Positions 25,201-39,390 are shown, counted from the first letter of the stretch. The stretch is 64,000 bases of DNA from Hyaloscypha bicolor E (GCF_002865645.1 NW_020194693.1:1458278-1522277), one strand, 5' to 3'. Notes: a model not told the origin generated them from the letters alone. Numbers and translations: made by a program.

Positions 25201-28200
25201 TATACTAGTAATAGGCTCAAGTAGTAATATTTCTAGTATTACTTTATTACTAAAATGAACTTCTTTTTTAGAATTCCTTAGTATCTTACTATTTAAGAAA
25301 TACTTATTTTCTTTTTTCTAGGCCTTAAACTATAGTATTATAGGAATAGTATAGTATCTTATTACTATTACTTATAGGGCTTTCTATTCTATATTCTATA
25401 GCTTATTATAAAATATAGGTAATAAAATGTCTTTATTTATACCTGCTATAAAGTCTGGCCTTCTTAATAGCCTATTAGTAGAATTATTATACTCCGGCTA
25501 GTATTCTAAGATAAAGTCGAAAATAGCTAGCTTTTTTACTTATCTTATTTATTAACTATTTAGTTTTCTCTTAGTTATAAAATATTTTAAGTTATTATAA
25601 TTTATCTTAATAATAATAATATATTAGATATATACCAGGTAATATTATTAAGTATAAAATACTAGAATAATAATTAAGAGCTTAGAATTATATATTTTAT
25701 ATCTATTCTTAATTATAGTTGTTTTTTTTTAAATAAAAGGTAATAAGATATTATCTGGCTTTTTTTTTTTACTAAAGAACTAGGAAATTATACCTATAAT
25801 TATAAATCCTAAAGTATTTATTTTTATATAAATCTTTAAGGCTAGATTAAAATAATAAAGAATTAGTACTATTTTAAATATAATTTATAGTTTTCTAAAA
25901 GTCTTATTTGCCTTATTTATCTAGCTAAAATAATATTATGGGTTTTTACTAGTTCTTAATAAATTAGTTAATTCTTTTATTACTCTAAAGTATTTATAAA
26001 TAAACTTCCGGTAAAAGTTAGTAAAACCCAGAAATACTTAGATTTCTCGGATATTATTCTTTAGGACTAGCTATTTCCTAATAGTAATAATCCTACTAGC
26101 TTCTATTTTTATATTATCTGGGCTAATTATAAACTCTAGGAACTTTATCTTCTCTATATTAAACTCGTATTTTACTAAGTTTATAAAGAGCTAATATTAT
26201 TATAGCTATTTAAGTATATATTAAACTATTACTATATATTATTCTGGGTTCTCTAAATAAATTAGAATATTATCTAGATAAACTATATAAATAATATTTA
26301 TAAGGCCTACTAATATATAATTAATATATACCTGGAATATTACCGGAGTATTAGATAGTTTAAAAAGTATAATATAATACTTAAAATATTTATAGTATAT
26401 TTAGAATATTATTTTTTACTTATTACTTTTTTATATTTATAACTAATAATAAGTATTCTTTAAATCTAGCTTTATAAAGCCTATTTATAGTCTTACTAAT
26501 AAATAATAATAATATTCGGTTTTTAATAATAATTCTATTTAGACTCTAGTAATTAATATATAAATATAGGCCGCCTTTTTTCTTTAGAATAAATATAATT
26601 AGGATACTAGCTAGGCTAATAAAAATAATAAATCTATTCTTTTTTTAGGCTAGTATCTAGATATTTCCAAAGAACTTTAAGCTCTCTTTCTAATAAAGTA
26701 TATATAGGATTATATAGTAATTAGGACCCTGGTTCTAGATCTATATAATACTTTATTATATAATAGTCGGGTAATATACTTATAGCTTCTATAGAAAATA
26801 TTTAGAAAAGGTCCCGATATTTCTTAAGAAATATAACTATCTTATTAGTAATAATAATAATAATTCTTTAGCTATTTATTATAGGATAAGTAATTAATAA
26901 AAAAATATATATCTTATATTTTATTATTTTAGTAAACTTTCTAATATTTAGAATTTTAATTTCCTATAATTAAATCTAGTATTTTTATATTACTTTCTTA
27001 AAAGAAATTAGGGAATTAATCTAGTAAAGCTATAGGAATCTAAGTATTATATTAATATAGTTTAAATTAAAATTATATAATATAAAATATATATTAGTTT
27101 CTTTTTAGTTCTCTAGTATATTCTTAGTAATAATCCTAAAAATATAATTTCTATATAAATAAATTCTTCTTTTCTCTAGTAAGAATAAAGAAATTACCCT
27201 TAATATTAATAAAATACTTATATCTAAAGCTAATTTCCTTTTTATATAATTAGCCTTTATACCCGAGTTTACTAATACTTTAATTCTTTAGCTACTTTTT
27301 CTTATCTTAATAGTAATCTTAATTACTATTTTTATTTTAGGGGCCTTGCTTTCTATAATATAAATAAATATAACTATTATAGGATATACCTGTTTTCTAG
27401 CTTCTTTAGTTCTAGATATTTATATAATTTATAGCTAGACTTATTATAGTTATAGTAAGTCGGTTTCCCTTAATTAGGGCAAGTAATAATATAGTAATTC
27501 TTTTTCTAATAAATAAAGCAAATTATATCTAGTCTTATAGATCCTAATATAAGTATTATATTAGATTCTATTACTATATCTTTATTATCTCGGTTTTATA
27601 AATCTTATAATAGGAATATATTTCTCTTTTATTTTCCTTTATTATTTCTTTTTTCTTTCTCTTATTTTCTTTCTTTTATTATCTTATTAGCTTATTATTA
27701 TATTTCCGTTAAGTAAATAGGTTTAAATTATTCTTAACTCTTATAATTATAGAAATAAGCTTTTCTCTTTCTTATAGGGTATTCCCTTAATAATTAATCT
27801 TATTCCAAATTTCCTGTCTTAAGCTACTAAATAAGTTATTTTATTTTTATAATAAACTCGTATATCCCAAGTTATCTAATAAGTTATCTAAATAAAACAT
27901 AAAGCTTTAAATACTTTAGCCTGGCTATTATTTAGTATCCTTAAACTTAGTAAGAGTATTATTATTATAGTTCTCTGAATCCAAGATAGAATTCTTTATA
28001 AATTTAATAAAGGTCTCCTAATCCGTAATATTAATACCTACTAATTACTTCCTATACTTCTAGATATTCCTGGCTATATTCTTAAAATAAGAAGTATAAT
28101 ATATAACCTTTATTATATTAGTAGCCCAGGTAATTCTATTATCTTTATATTACTTTAACTTTACCTAATAGAAGAAGTCCTGGGCTTCTTTAATATTCTT

Positions 28201-28630
28201 TTCCTAGTAAGTAGGCAGTTCTCGGGTTTTTAAAGCCCTCTAAATTAAGAATACTATCGGAGATATAATAGGTTCTATATTGGATATCCGAATATCTTTA
28301 AGATAATATATCTAAGCTTCTAGCTTTTCTAGATCTTCTCTCTATTATATTTCTGTTTCTAACTCAGTAATATAATAGCGAGCCGCTACTAATTTCTCTA
28401 TTATTATTATCCTACCTATTAGTTCTAGGAGTGTCTGAGTTCTATTTCCTTTTCCTAATTAGGTAATATAAAGAGTACTTGACTGGGCGCTCTCCTGGAT
28501 ATCCGGTTAGGTTATCCTAGCGGTAGTAGAGGCGCTTCTCCTGGTTAATACTCTAGCTATTAATTTTTTATTTATTAATAGCTTAACTATCTCGCAACAA
28601 ACTACTTCCCGAAGGTTAGATTAATTAGAA
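22260..28630 (-). pseudogene. gag-pol relic of Gypsy copy A
   Basis: Stop-ridden minus-strand frames show gag-like sequence at about 28500-27900 (segments such as EDLEKLEA and KEAQDFFY) and reverse transcriptase further along. The catalytic loop reads VYLDNILIYLENPE on the minus strand at about 26300-26250, equivalent to YLDDILIYS with Asp-to-Asn, a G-to-A change. Gag upstream of RT on the same strand fits Ty3/Gypsy. A tandem of AAGCTTTATTTA-like units lies at about 22806-22872. No domain could be active. Confidence 0.8.
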
Positions 28631-28939
28631 TATGAGACACTTAATAGCAGGGTAATATATAAGTAGTTAAGGTAAGTAAGCTATAGAGTAATGCTTGCAA
28701 GTATAACTAATTCCAAGAATTAATTCTAATAAAAGACTAATTAATACTTCTTTCTAAAGCTAGAAGCATCTCCCTATATACTCCCTAGTATTTAGCCAAG
28801 CATGCGAAGCCCTTTACTTAACTAGGAAATGCGAGCTGATATGATCCGTATGATTCTAATCGCAAGCTTTACCCAAAATAGGGAACTAGATCCACGATAT
28901 CTGACACCTGTCCATGCGCCATCACGTGTACCCATTACA
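28631..28939 (-). repeat. 5' LTR of Gypsy copy A
   Basis: 309 bp; on the minus strand it starts TGTAATGGG and ends GTCTCATA. The outer (right) part, after about 28800, keeps many C and G bases that are mutated in the partner LTR, so RIP faded toward this edge. Confidence 0.9.
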
Positions 28940-29113
28940 CCTTAATAGCTAAGGAAGTCTAAGAATATATTAAGGTTCTACCTTGCTTACTAAGCCTTGC
29001 CACTACTTAATAGATAGTGCAGTGGCACTAGACTCGGGCCACCCCGGAGCCTTACCTAATTAAGCTAGCGTGTTACTTGTAATATTATATATAGTATCAC
29101 GTATATACTACTT

Positions 29114-29141
29114 AACTACTCTAGAATATTCTAGAGTAGTT
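29114..29141. repeat. 28-bp perfect palindrome in the hAT right arm
   Basis: AACTACTCTAGAAT followed by its exact inverse. A related imperfect palindrome (CTACTCTAGAGTAG) lies in the left arm at about 21545-21558. Both include the GAGTAG/CTACTC unit of the subterminal repeats. Confidence 0.8.
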
Positions 29142-29479
29142 GAGTGTCACGGGTACGGCATTCAGGGCTTGGAAAGCAAGGTAGAAGGTCCCTTACAAAG
29201 ACGATTCAAAGCTAAGGAAGGGAAAACTAGAATACAGGAGGCTGCGAGGGTAAAGTGCACCCGTAATGCGCTAGCCCCTAAGGGGCCTAGCGTCCTAAAT
29301 ATCTCCATGCGCATTCCCATGCTAGCTGTCAGGTGACTGTGTCAGGTAACCAGAACGTGGAAACCAGAACTGTGACATTGAGTAGAGTATTGAGTAGAGT
29401 TTGAGTAGTGAGAAATTTATTTGTATAGAATATGAGTAGGGCCCACTACTCTACTCTACTCTACTCATTTCCCACACTG

Positions 29480-29637
29480 TCCGAGCCTGCTGCAGCTTAT
29501 CCATCCCAATTGTCCCATAGCACGCCCCATTATCTGGAGCAATAGCCAACCACTCACCCAATACCCTCACTTCCTTCCCTTTCACGCTATCCACAACTTC
29601 CAAGCTCGCAAATTCCTCCAAACTACACTGTCGATAC
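29480..29637 (-). pseudogene. NmrA-like gene, middle fragment
   Basis: 158 bp of host coding sequence stranded between the hAT element and the 12.8-kb Gypsy-like element. On the minus strand it reads RQCSLEEFASLEVVD... to ...MDKLQQAR with no stop. Joined to the fragments on either side it forms one continuous C-terminal NmrA-like region: AVY ends the fragment at 42477 and EMGVQ starts the fragment at 21519. Its last 8 bases at the hAT side and 4 bases (ATAC) at the other side are target-site copies. Confidence 0.88.
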
Positions 29638-29940
29638 TGTGGTACGGCAGGCCGTACTCGTCAAAAATCACGCTGTTTTGGCGGTTTTGAGGTTTAGGTC
29701 ACATGGCAAAGGCTACGGCCTTTTGCACGTGACTTGCGGAAATCATATAAGAAAGCTGGTTTTTCTATAGACTTAGAGAATAATCCTTTATGAGTATTTA
29801 ATTAATTAAGCTTTTATATACTATATACTATTTATGCTTTACTATTTATACTTTTAATTTATTATTTTACTATTAAATTACGTTTTATACTCTAGTATAC
29901 TTTATATGAGTTTTTGTCTTATTATAGTTTCCTTCTTATA
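29638..29940 (+). repeat. 5' LTR of Gypsy-like copy B
   Basis: 303 bp. It begins TGTGGTACGGCAGGCCGTAC, which holds an inverted repeat. The first about 110 bp retain normal composition; the rest is RIP-mutated. Its partner is 42174-42476. Confidence 0.9.
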
Positions 29941-32900
29941 TATTTTATAGTAAGTAATATAGAGAGAATAGAAACTTTATAATTAAGGTAATACTCTTAT
30001 GAAATTCTGAGAGATATCTATAAGGCGGATTATTAGCTTAGTAAGTTAGGAAAGAAAAGGGCTATTTTAATACCTTAAGCCTAAGGCCGAAATATTAAGG
30101 ATATATGAATATTAATTTCAGTATCTTATATTAATTTCCGATATATCCAGTAATTTGAATACGAATTAGCCGCAAGATATAATTACTAGTATAGTATATA
30201 GGAGTAGTAGAAATAGAAACTAATTATAGAAGGAAAAGAAGTAGAGGAAATAGAATAAGAAAAATTATACTAAGATAATATAAGTTAAACCTTAGTTAGA
30301 AACAGACTTTAGTACTCGGAAATAAAGTTATACTATTAATTTATATATTATTTTTAGTTATAGTAAAGACTGGAATAGAGGTAGTATTAGTTTTAGTAAA
30401 AAAGCTTATTTCTAAGTTCGGAAAAAATATTTAAAAGAGAAAATATCTTTAATTTTAAGTAAAATAGTAAATAGAAATTAGAAATAAAAATTAAAAAGAA
30501 ATCAGAAATAAGAAATTATATAGATAAACTAGAAAAGCTTCTAGAGAAAGAAATAGATATTAAGTAAAGAAATAAAAGAAAATTCAGAAAAGTTAGAAAA
30601 ATTAGCAAAATTATATTTATTATATTTATTATTACTTTTAATAATATTAATAAATATATCTAGTTTAGTAAAATTAAGGAAAAATACTATAGGTATTAAG
30701 CTAAAAAAATAAGAAAGAAAGTATAAGTAATAGAAATAAAACTAGAAAAGCTATTATCTTATTATTACTAGTACTAAAACTCGAACCTTAATTATATTTA
30801 TTATTATTAACTAGTTTCTTTCTAATTCTAATTCCTAAACTAAAAGACATATTTAAATAAGAAGTTAGTTCTTTAGGAATCTTATTAGTAGAAGTTTTAG
30901 GTATAGAAACTTTGTAATTAATTATAAAAGAAATTATTAAGATTAATATAGCTAAGAACAAGTATATACTAGTATTAGATTTAAATCTACTACTTATAAG
31001 AGCTTCTAAAATACTATAATTTTAGGAAAGTAATATTTTTATATTCTTAAAATAGTATATAAATATATATAAGAACTATTATATTTCTAATAATACTAAA
31101 AGAAAGAGAATTATTTATTATATCTCTTTTATTTATAAAAATTAGATTAAGGCTATATTGAAATACTATACTAATAATCTAGGAAATTACTAAGAGACTA
31201 AGTTTTTTAAGGCCTTACTAAAGGAATTCCGAGAATATAACTAGGAAATACTTAAAATTAGCTATAACTTTCTTAATTAGATTATTATATAAGCCCAGAA
31301 TAAAGAAATCTCTTCTAAATCTTATATTAATATATTTAATAAAATATTAAAGGAATTACTAAAGAAGAAAGAAATAAATGAAATTACTTAATACTAAGAA
31401 TTTATAAAGAAATTATTTATTCTAGTAAGAAATTATATTCTTAAGAATACGAATTTCGAGCTTATAAATATTTCTACTTATAAATATAGTAAGATATATA
31501 AAAAAGTAGTAATATTCTATTAGTATAAAAAAAAGAAATACTATTTTAATATTACTAATAATCTAGATATATTTAAACTTAAATAAAAATACTTGAATAT
31601 AATAATTTATAATATAGTTCTTAAGCCAGAAAACAATTATTCTTTACTAGTTTCTTCTATTATATTTCCTAAAGCTATTATAAATATAAGTAAAAAAAGA
31701 ACCTAGCCTATAACTAATTATATAAAACCTACTAAAAATAATAAATTCAAGAAAAATAATATTAACTAGCTAGCGAGAAATCTAGAAAAACTATTTATTA
31801 CTACTATAATTTAAAGGAACTTATAAAAATAACTGAATATAACTACTATTATAATTCGCGAGAATATACGTGGCCTATTTATATAATCTAGTTAATTATA
31901 GCTAGTATAATAATATTAATAGCCTAGTAGGTATAATTCAGGTCTTCGGGAAAAATATATTAGAAATTATAATAAAGATTATAGAAAATATTATAGTAGT
32001 TATAGTAATTAAGCTAAAATAAGTAAAGAATCTAAATAACTATATTCTAGAGAAAGTTAGTCTTAAGTATAATTAAAAAATACTATTTAAGTTAATATAG
32101 CCTATAATATAGATCTAAAATCAAAAGAATAAATTTATTATAAATACTATAGTAAAAATAAGAATAATAATATTAATTTAGAATATATTTATATCTTTTA
32201 GTTTTATTACTTATTAATAAAAGAGCTTATAAATTATAAATATATTTATTAATTTAATAAAAGATAATATAAAGGGCTATTTAAACCTAGATAAGAAAGT
32301 ATTTTCTTTTTCCTTATTAGTAAATACTAGTAATTTAACTAAATTATTTCCCAAGTTTAAAAAAAAGAATTTAATTATAACTTAAATACTTAATCTAAAA
32401 ATATCTAGAGATTAATAGGAAATATCTAGTTTACTAAATAAGAAAGAAAAAAGAGAACTAGCTAACCGGAATTTATATATAAAAGTAAATAAGTTATATC
32501 TAGAAAATCTAAATAATTATTTTATCTTAGAGAAAATTATATTAGAATTACTAATATTTTAGGTTCTGAAATTAATAAATAATATTAAAATTTGGCTATA
32601 AATAGTATTTCTATTAATACTATAATAGGTTTCTTATTAAAGAAAAAGGAAAAAGAAATAGAAATAGCTAAAGAGGTTTTCTAAAAACAAGCTAGAATAA
32701 AAGAAAAGCTACCCTATATAAGAGAGTAAAAGAATATTACTTTAAGAAATAATAAATAAGGAAATAATCTAGCTAAAGATATAAATATTAATACTTCTAG
32801 AAATAAATAAGACAAATTAGGAACCTAATATATTCTTAATTAAAATAAGTATAAGATTTCTAAAGTTAATAATATTCTAATAAAGCTACTAAAGAAAATA

Positions 32901-34499
32901 ACTATTTTATTTCTAAAAACTTAGAAAAGAATAAGAATATTTATTAATACCTTAAAAATATTAGATCTAGCTATTATATTAAATATAATTAGATATACTA
33001 GAAAATCTATAGAACTAGTAACTACGGCTTATATAATAAATAGAATATTTAAGAAATTAGAAATACTAGCTTAAGTATCTAATATTAATAGGATTATTTA
33101 ATTTAAAGATAATAGTATTAATATTCGAATATTACTAGCTTATAAATATATTATATAATTTTTATATCTCTAATTTGTATTTTAAGGACCTTAAGAAAGT
33201 ATTAAATATAAAGAAATAATTAATACTAAAGCTAAAGTTAATATTTTTCCTAAAAAAATCTTTAGAAATATTAGTAAAATAATATATAATACTATAGATT
33301 ATTAAATATCTATTATTACTAAAATAAAATTTGGATTTATAGAAATAGTAAAACTTAGAGCTAAGGTTATAAATAAAATAAGATATAAAAATGCGTTTTT
33401 CCTAATTAAAGAAGCCCTAAAGATCCTGTTTAGTTAATTATTCTTAGTAAAAATAAAAATAAATATTATATATAGGAATAATAATTTGTAAAATAAAAGA
33501 TTTACTAATTTTAAAAATAACTAGAATACCTATATTATTATAATTATTTCATTTTTAAAGAATATTAGAAAGTAAAAGAAAGTAATAGTTTAAAAGTATT
33601 AAGTTTCTAGAATTAAGAAATTAAGTAATATAAAGCAAGAAACTAAAAATAAAAAATAAAAATAGAGCCTAATACTATAACTAGTAGTAATATTAGGAGA
33701 AATAAAAAGATACCGGAATTTCTTATAAATTCTTTTATTTTGGGTTTAAGAATTCAAGAAATTAATAATATTTTTAGAGAAACTAAAATAGAAAAGGCTC
33801 TAATTAGAATATTATTAAAAATAGTTCCGGATTTAATAGAAAAAGAAGTAAAAAGAATATTAAATAAAGCTATTTCTAAAGAGAAAATAGAATAGTATTT
33901 CCTAATAATAAAGAAATATATTCCTAAAGCTAAGAAATATAGAACCTAAGATTAGAAAGAATTCTGAAATATATAAAAGCTTAAGCAAAATATATTAAAA
34001 TACTAGATAAAAAGATATTCTTTATATCTAATTAGGAAAAAACTAAATAGAAAAGTTATAAATTCCAGAGATTAAATAAAAAGAATACTAGAGAAAATAG
34101 TTATAGCTCTTAAAAAAAAAAAAAATTATAGTCTATTTCTAGTTACGGAAGTATATAAAATAAAGAATAAGAAGATTTAACTAGTAAATACTAATAATAG
34201 AACTAGAAAAAGCTCTAGTAAATATCCGAACTAGTTTAAGAAATCTAAAACTAGAAAATATTTATAAAAATATACTAGGAAATATAAGAACTACTTTTTA
34301 TTAAAAATATTAGCTATTTTAAAAGATTTATAACTTATTCCGGAATGCCTTAAATAATTAGATATTAGTAACTGGCTCTGGAAAAAAAAACTAGCTATAT
34401 TTCAAGAATTAATAATTAATTAAGAAAATATAATTATATTTAATTAAAAAGAAATAAAAAAAGTTTATAAGAATATTAGCCTACTTATTTTAATTAAGA
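29941..34499 (+). pseudogene. gag and 5' pol relic of copy B
   Basis: A-rich plus strand with stop-ridden frames. Position before the reverse transcriptase and Lys/Glu-rich content suggest gag, with protease probably near 32.3-32.7 kb, but no zinc knuckle or protease active site can be named with certainty. Confidence 0.5.
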
Positions 34500-37400
34500 C
34501 TATTAAGTATAAGGCCTAGTAAAAGAAGAATTTCCCATATTCTAAAGCTCTAGTATTAGTAATAGTAAAAATACTAGTAAAATATCTAGATTATAAAGTT
34601 CTTAAAAAATATAATAAACCTTACCAAAATCCATAGTTCTTAATTATAAAAAAGGTTACTAGAACTTATAGACTAATTAATACCGCTATAAAAATGAATT
34701 TAGTAATTCTATAAAATACTAACTTACTTTTATTTACTAATAAGATCTCGAAGAAATTTACTAGATATATTTATATCTTTCTAATTAATTTCTTTTCCGG
34801 ATATAATTAACTTATACTAAATACTTATAGTAGAGATTTACCTATATTTGTAATGCCTCTAAGGCTATTAAGAATAATTATACTATTTTAGGGAACTACT
34901 AATTCTATTATATAGTTTATATAAGTTATTATAATTATTCTAGAGAATCTATTTTCCAAAATCGCTATATTATTTATTAATAATATTAGAGTTAAGGAAC
35001 CTTATATAAATTATAATAAATAGCTTATTTTACCTGAAATTCGGTGTTTTATATTTGAATACTTTTAAAACCTAGATATAATCTTAGATAAAGTTAAATA
35101 AGCTAGAGCTAGTATTAAAGAAAAATTATAGTTTTATTATAATAATATAATTATTATTAGCTTTATTTATAAAGTACTTAAAAGAAGCCTTTTAAGCTTA
35201 GGAATTACTAAGATCTTAAAATAAAAACATTATAATAATATAACTAAAAATAAGGCATTTATTAGAATTATTATTTATTATTATATCTGGATTAAAAGCT
35301 TTATAATTATTACTAAACCTATTTATTACTTAATAAGAAAAAATATAATATGAAACTGGGATAATAAATAAAAGCAAGCTATATGAATTTTTTAAGAAAA
35401 GCTTATTATTATTCTAATACTTTATAAGTTATATTATAATTTATTAAAAAGTTAAAGAATAATTATATTAGTAATAAATACTAGCCTAAATAAATAAGGC
35501 GGAACTCTTAGTTAATATAATAATAAAGGAAAAAAGAAAGTTATATAATATAAGTCTAGAATCTGAAATAATACTAAATAAAAATATAATATTATTAAGA
35601 GAAAATAGTAAAGGCTAATAAAGTATTTATAGAAAGTATAATTCTGGCTATATGAAATTTATTTTATTCTTGAACTAGATACTAATATATTTGTTATATA
35701 GCTAAATAAAGCAGCTATAAATCTTCCTAGAGCTCTAGTTATTTATTAGCTAGTATAAATTTAATTATTTAACTTTAAAATTAAATATATTAAAGGAATT
35801 AAATATATTACTACTAATAGATTATTGAGATTCTTATAATAAGAAAACAATACCAAAAATAATAAAAATATTAATAAATAATTAGTAATAAAGCTTAATA
35901 TTATTAGAATAATACTTATTAGATAGAAAGTTTAGTTAAAGGAAGTAGTTCCGGTTTAGTTACGTGATATTATTTTAAGGAATCAGACTTCTAAGCCCTT
36001 TATTAGATATTTGGATAATAGAATCTAGTTACTAGAGATTAATAATTAAAGCCTTATTATATCTAGAAACAAATTAGTAATATTAAAAAATAATAATATC
36101 TAAAAGTTATATAATAAATACTATAGCCTTTTATATATAACCTCTAGTAAAATAATAAATAATAATACTAACTCCTATATTTTATTTAATAACCCGACTA
36201 TTTTACTAGATTCTTTAGATAATAGCTATTCTAAATAATACTAGAATATTATATAATATCTTATAATATTTTCTAGACTAAAAGAAATATCTAGAGCCAA
36301 GTTTCGAAAATTAAATAAAAAAACTTTAAATTATAATATAAGAGATTAATTATTATAAAGAATTATATCTAAAATATATTTATCTTAACTTATTATTAAT
36401 AATTAAGAATAAAGAGAAATTATTATTAAAAAGCTATATAATAAAATTAGATATATTAGAAAAAAGAATACTTTTTATTTAGTAGCTAGTTATTATTACT
36501 AGAAAGGTTATTATAACTATATATAGAAGTATATTAATACTTATAAGATTTATTAATATAAGAGCAAAAAAAACAAGAAAAAGCTCTATATTTAATAAAA
36601 ACTATATTTCTTTTCTATTATTTTAGAATTAATATAATTAAACTATTAGACTATAAAGAATATAACTTACTAGTTATTACTAGAGATAACTTCTTAGGAT
36701 AAGTTAAAGCTAAACCTTTAAAAAACCTAACTAGTAAGAAGATTACTAAGTTTATTTAGGAAGAAATTATTTATAGGTATAATTTATTTAAATAGTTTAA
36801 GGTAAATAGTAAATCGGAATTTAAAGAAATAGTAATTTAGGAACTTAATAAGCTAGAAATTAATAGAATTATTATTTTGGCCTATAATTTTAAAGGAAAT
36901 AATATAATTAAAAGAAAATATTAACTAATTATTTAAATACTTATAATACTTATAATAGGTAAAAAGAAGCCTTAGGTAAATTTATTATTATATATTCTAT
37001 TTATTAACCGAATTACTATATATAAACTAACTGGATTTATTTCTTTTTATATAGTCTATAATAAGGAAGTTATATTATTTATAGAAATATACTTTCTAAT
37101 TTAAAGAATACTTAAATAAGATAAAGTTTATAATAGAGAAATATTTCTAGAAATATATATAAAACAAATATAGATAAGAAATAAAGATATTAAAGAAACC
37201 AGAATAAAGAAAAATAAAAGATATTAAAAGGAAAAGAAATAATTTAATATTATTTATTAGATTTATTTAAAGTCTATTTCTAAAAAGAATCTAGTTCTTA
37301 TATATAATATTAAATTAATAAATTAAAATAAATTGAGGAATATAAAGCTATTATATTACTAGCTTAGCCTATATAAAATAAGGTATATAGATTAACTAAA

Positions 37401-37520
37401 AAAATATTATATATTAGAAGAACTTAATAATACTATACTTTAAAGAATATATACCAGGAATTAACTTAAGTAGTTTATTAAAATAAATAAATTCTAGTAT
37501 TTCCCTAAAAACGAAGTTAA
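34500..37520 (+). pseudogene. pol relic of copy B: RT, RNase H, integrase
   Basis: Reading through RIP stops on the plus strand gives reverse transcriptase from about 34640 (segments TYRLIN, LINFFSGYN, PLRLLR) with the catalytic loop FINNIRVKEP near 34970, equivalent to F-x-D-D. RNase H is at about 35400-35840 (FWLYEIYFILELDTN, NLPRALV, VKGIK-like). Integrase is at about 36300-37100. A C-terminal segment YILEELNNT...YTRN near 37400-37470 resembles the end of fungal Gypsy polyproteins. All domains carry multiple stops. Confidence 0.82.
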
Positions 37521-39390
37521 TAATAAATATATATTTATAAATAAATATAGAACTAGAAAAGAAAGTAATTATAAAATATTATAAATAAAATAGTACTTAG
37601 GAAATCGAGAAAGCTATTAGTATTATTATATATATTCTAGAGTTATTAGAATTAGAAAAAATAAAATATATCTTTTTTATAGAAAACTAGAAAAAGGCAT
37701 TTAATAATAGGAATTCTTCTTAATCTGAAATAAAGTTTATTACTTTTAATTCTTTATATATCTTTTATTTTTTTCTTCTAATTATTATTTATAATCTTTG
37801 GAAAATATTATTATTAAATTATTATTCTAGAAACCAAATAAGCTTTATTATTATCTAATTATTATTACTAGATAATATTCTTAATATATGAAATTCTATT
37901 ACTAGATCTTGGAAATTAAATATAAAGTATTTCTTTTAGTATAGAAATAAATAGAGAGAATTAAGAAATCATTTTATAAACTCTTAATTCCAAACTATAG
38001 TAATAGATAATAATTATATTTAGAAATAAAAAAAGAAAAAAAGAAAGAAAGAGGCCTTTTATATATGTTTTACTAAACTAGAAATCTTTTAGAAGCTCTA
38101 TTTGCCTTTTTAACTAGCTATTCTCGCGGCTTATACTGGTCTAAAGCTTAACTATAATATCTATAAATCTCGACTTTAACTTAAATTACTATTATAAGTT
38201 TTCTTATAATATCTAAATAAATTTCCTAATTAGAAGTTATATATAAATAAAATAGCTAAACTAGAAGCCTTATAAGATAAAAGAGAAACCTTATTAAACC
38301 TAATAGTTATTTCCGAAAATACTTAATAATATATAATTCTAGAAATCTCTTAAATATTAAATAAACTAGATTTGCCTATTTAAAGCCTACCTTATACTAG
38401 AAAACCCACTTCCTCTTTAATATAACTATAGCTACTCTTAAAACTCATACTAAGGCTTAGTTAGTATATTATATATTTTTATTTTTATAAAGAACTTCTT
38501 TTATATAAAACTCTTTCTCTAACTATAATACTATTTCATTACTAGAAACTAGTTATTTTTTTTAAAAAGCTAATATAATTTACTAATTCTTATTATTAAT
38601 CTATTTCTTATTATTAAATATTATTTAAATAATTCCTATATTCTTAATACTAATTCGGAATACCTAATCTTTTTACGTTTTATATTAACTTTAATATTAA
38701 TTATTTCAAACTTAATAATAGTATTATAAATCTTTTTTCTATATATTCTAATATTTTTAGTATTACTTTTATAAATATAAATATTATTTTAAAGTTCTAA
38801 TTAACTAAATAGTTTTATATTATATAAAATTAACTTTAATAAGTACTAAATAAATGTAATTAGCTTTTAAAAAAAAATACGAATTAGTTTTAGAAGAAGT
38901 AATATCTTATTCTAAGTTATTTTTTAAACTTATTATTCTAATTTCTTTTCTATTAATACTTATTTTATATTTTCCTAATATCTTTAATATACTTATATAT
39001 CTTATCTTTTATATATTTCCTATATTATTTTCTTTCTTTTATATTATTTTCTTTTATATTTCAATATTTTAAATACTACTATTATATTTATATTTCTATT
39101 ATATTATTTTTTTATTTCCTTATTATTACTATTTAGTTTAATTTGCCTTAATTATTTCCTTAATTATATTTTCTTAAATATATATATTCGTGTTTTTTTT
39201 ATAATAAAAGCCTAACTTTATATTTTATTTTCTATAATTATTTCTAATTTATAATTATATTACCTTAAATATATCTAATTATTATATTTACTTTTCCTAT
39301 TATATATACTACTATTTTAACTTTATTTTCTTATTAGAAAGAAAGAAAAACTCGAATATATTTAAAAGAAATTCTCGTAATCTCGAGAAC
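37521..39390. other. T-rich stretch between pol and the extra ORF
   Basis: After pol the strand bias switches from A-rich to T-rich (about 37740-39330) and then back to A-rich. In other parts of this window T-rich plus strand marks minus-coded transposon genes, so an antisense ORF relic or a long untranslated region is possible. No motif recognised. Confidence 0.4.

Larger units (their letters stand above)
21951..28939 (-). mobile_element. Ty3/Gypsy LTR retrotransposon (copy A), RIP-mutated
   Basis: 6,989 bp with 309-bp LTRs at each end and a perfect 5-bp duplication, CCTTA, at 21946-21950 and 28940-28944. It is transcribed on the minus strand: gag-like and pol relics read in that direction, and a polypurine tract (minus-strand AGAGGAGGAGTTAA, at about 22260-22275) adjoins the left LTR, as expected beside a 3' LTR. 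The interior is saturated with stops by RIP. A second copy in the same orientation starts at 58895. Confidence 0.9.
21520..29479. mobile_element. Non-autonomous hAT transposon carrying a nested Gypsy element
   Basis: The ends are CAGTGTGGG at 21520-21528 and its inverse CCCACACTG at 29471-29479. They are flanked by a perfect 8-bp duplication, TCCGAGCC, at 21512-21519 and 29480-29487. An 8-bp duplication and CAGTG-type ends are diagnostic of the hAT superfamily. Both ends hold many subterminal GAGTAGAGTA units (21560-21640; 29377-29410 and inverted at 29446-29466), likely transposase-binding sites. After removing the 6,989-bp LTR element and its duplicated 5 bp, the hAT itself is about 966 bp, too short for a transposase, so it depended on another copy. 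It sits in the C-terminal coding region of an NmrA-like gene. Confidence 0.9.

Noticed and set aside
29070..29336. 88-codon plus-strand open frame
   Set aside because: It lies in the right arm of the hAT and includes its palindrome; no transposase similarity.
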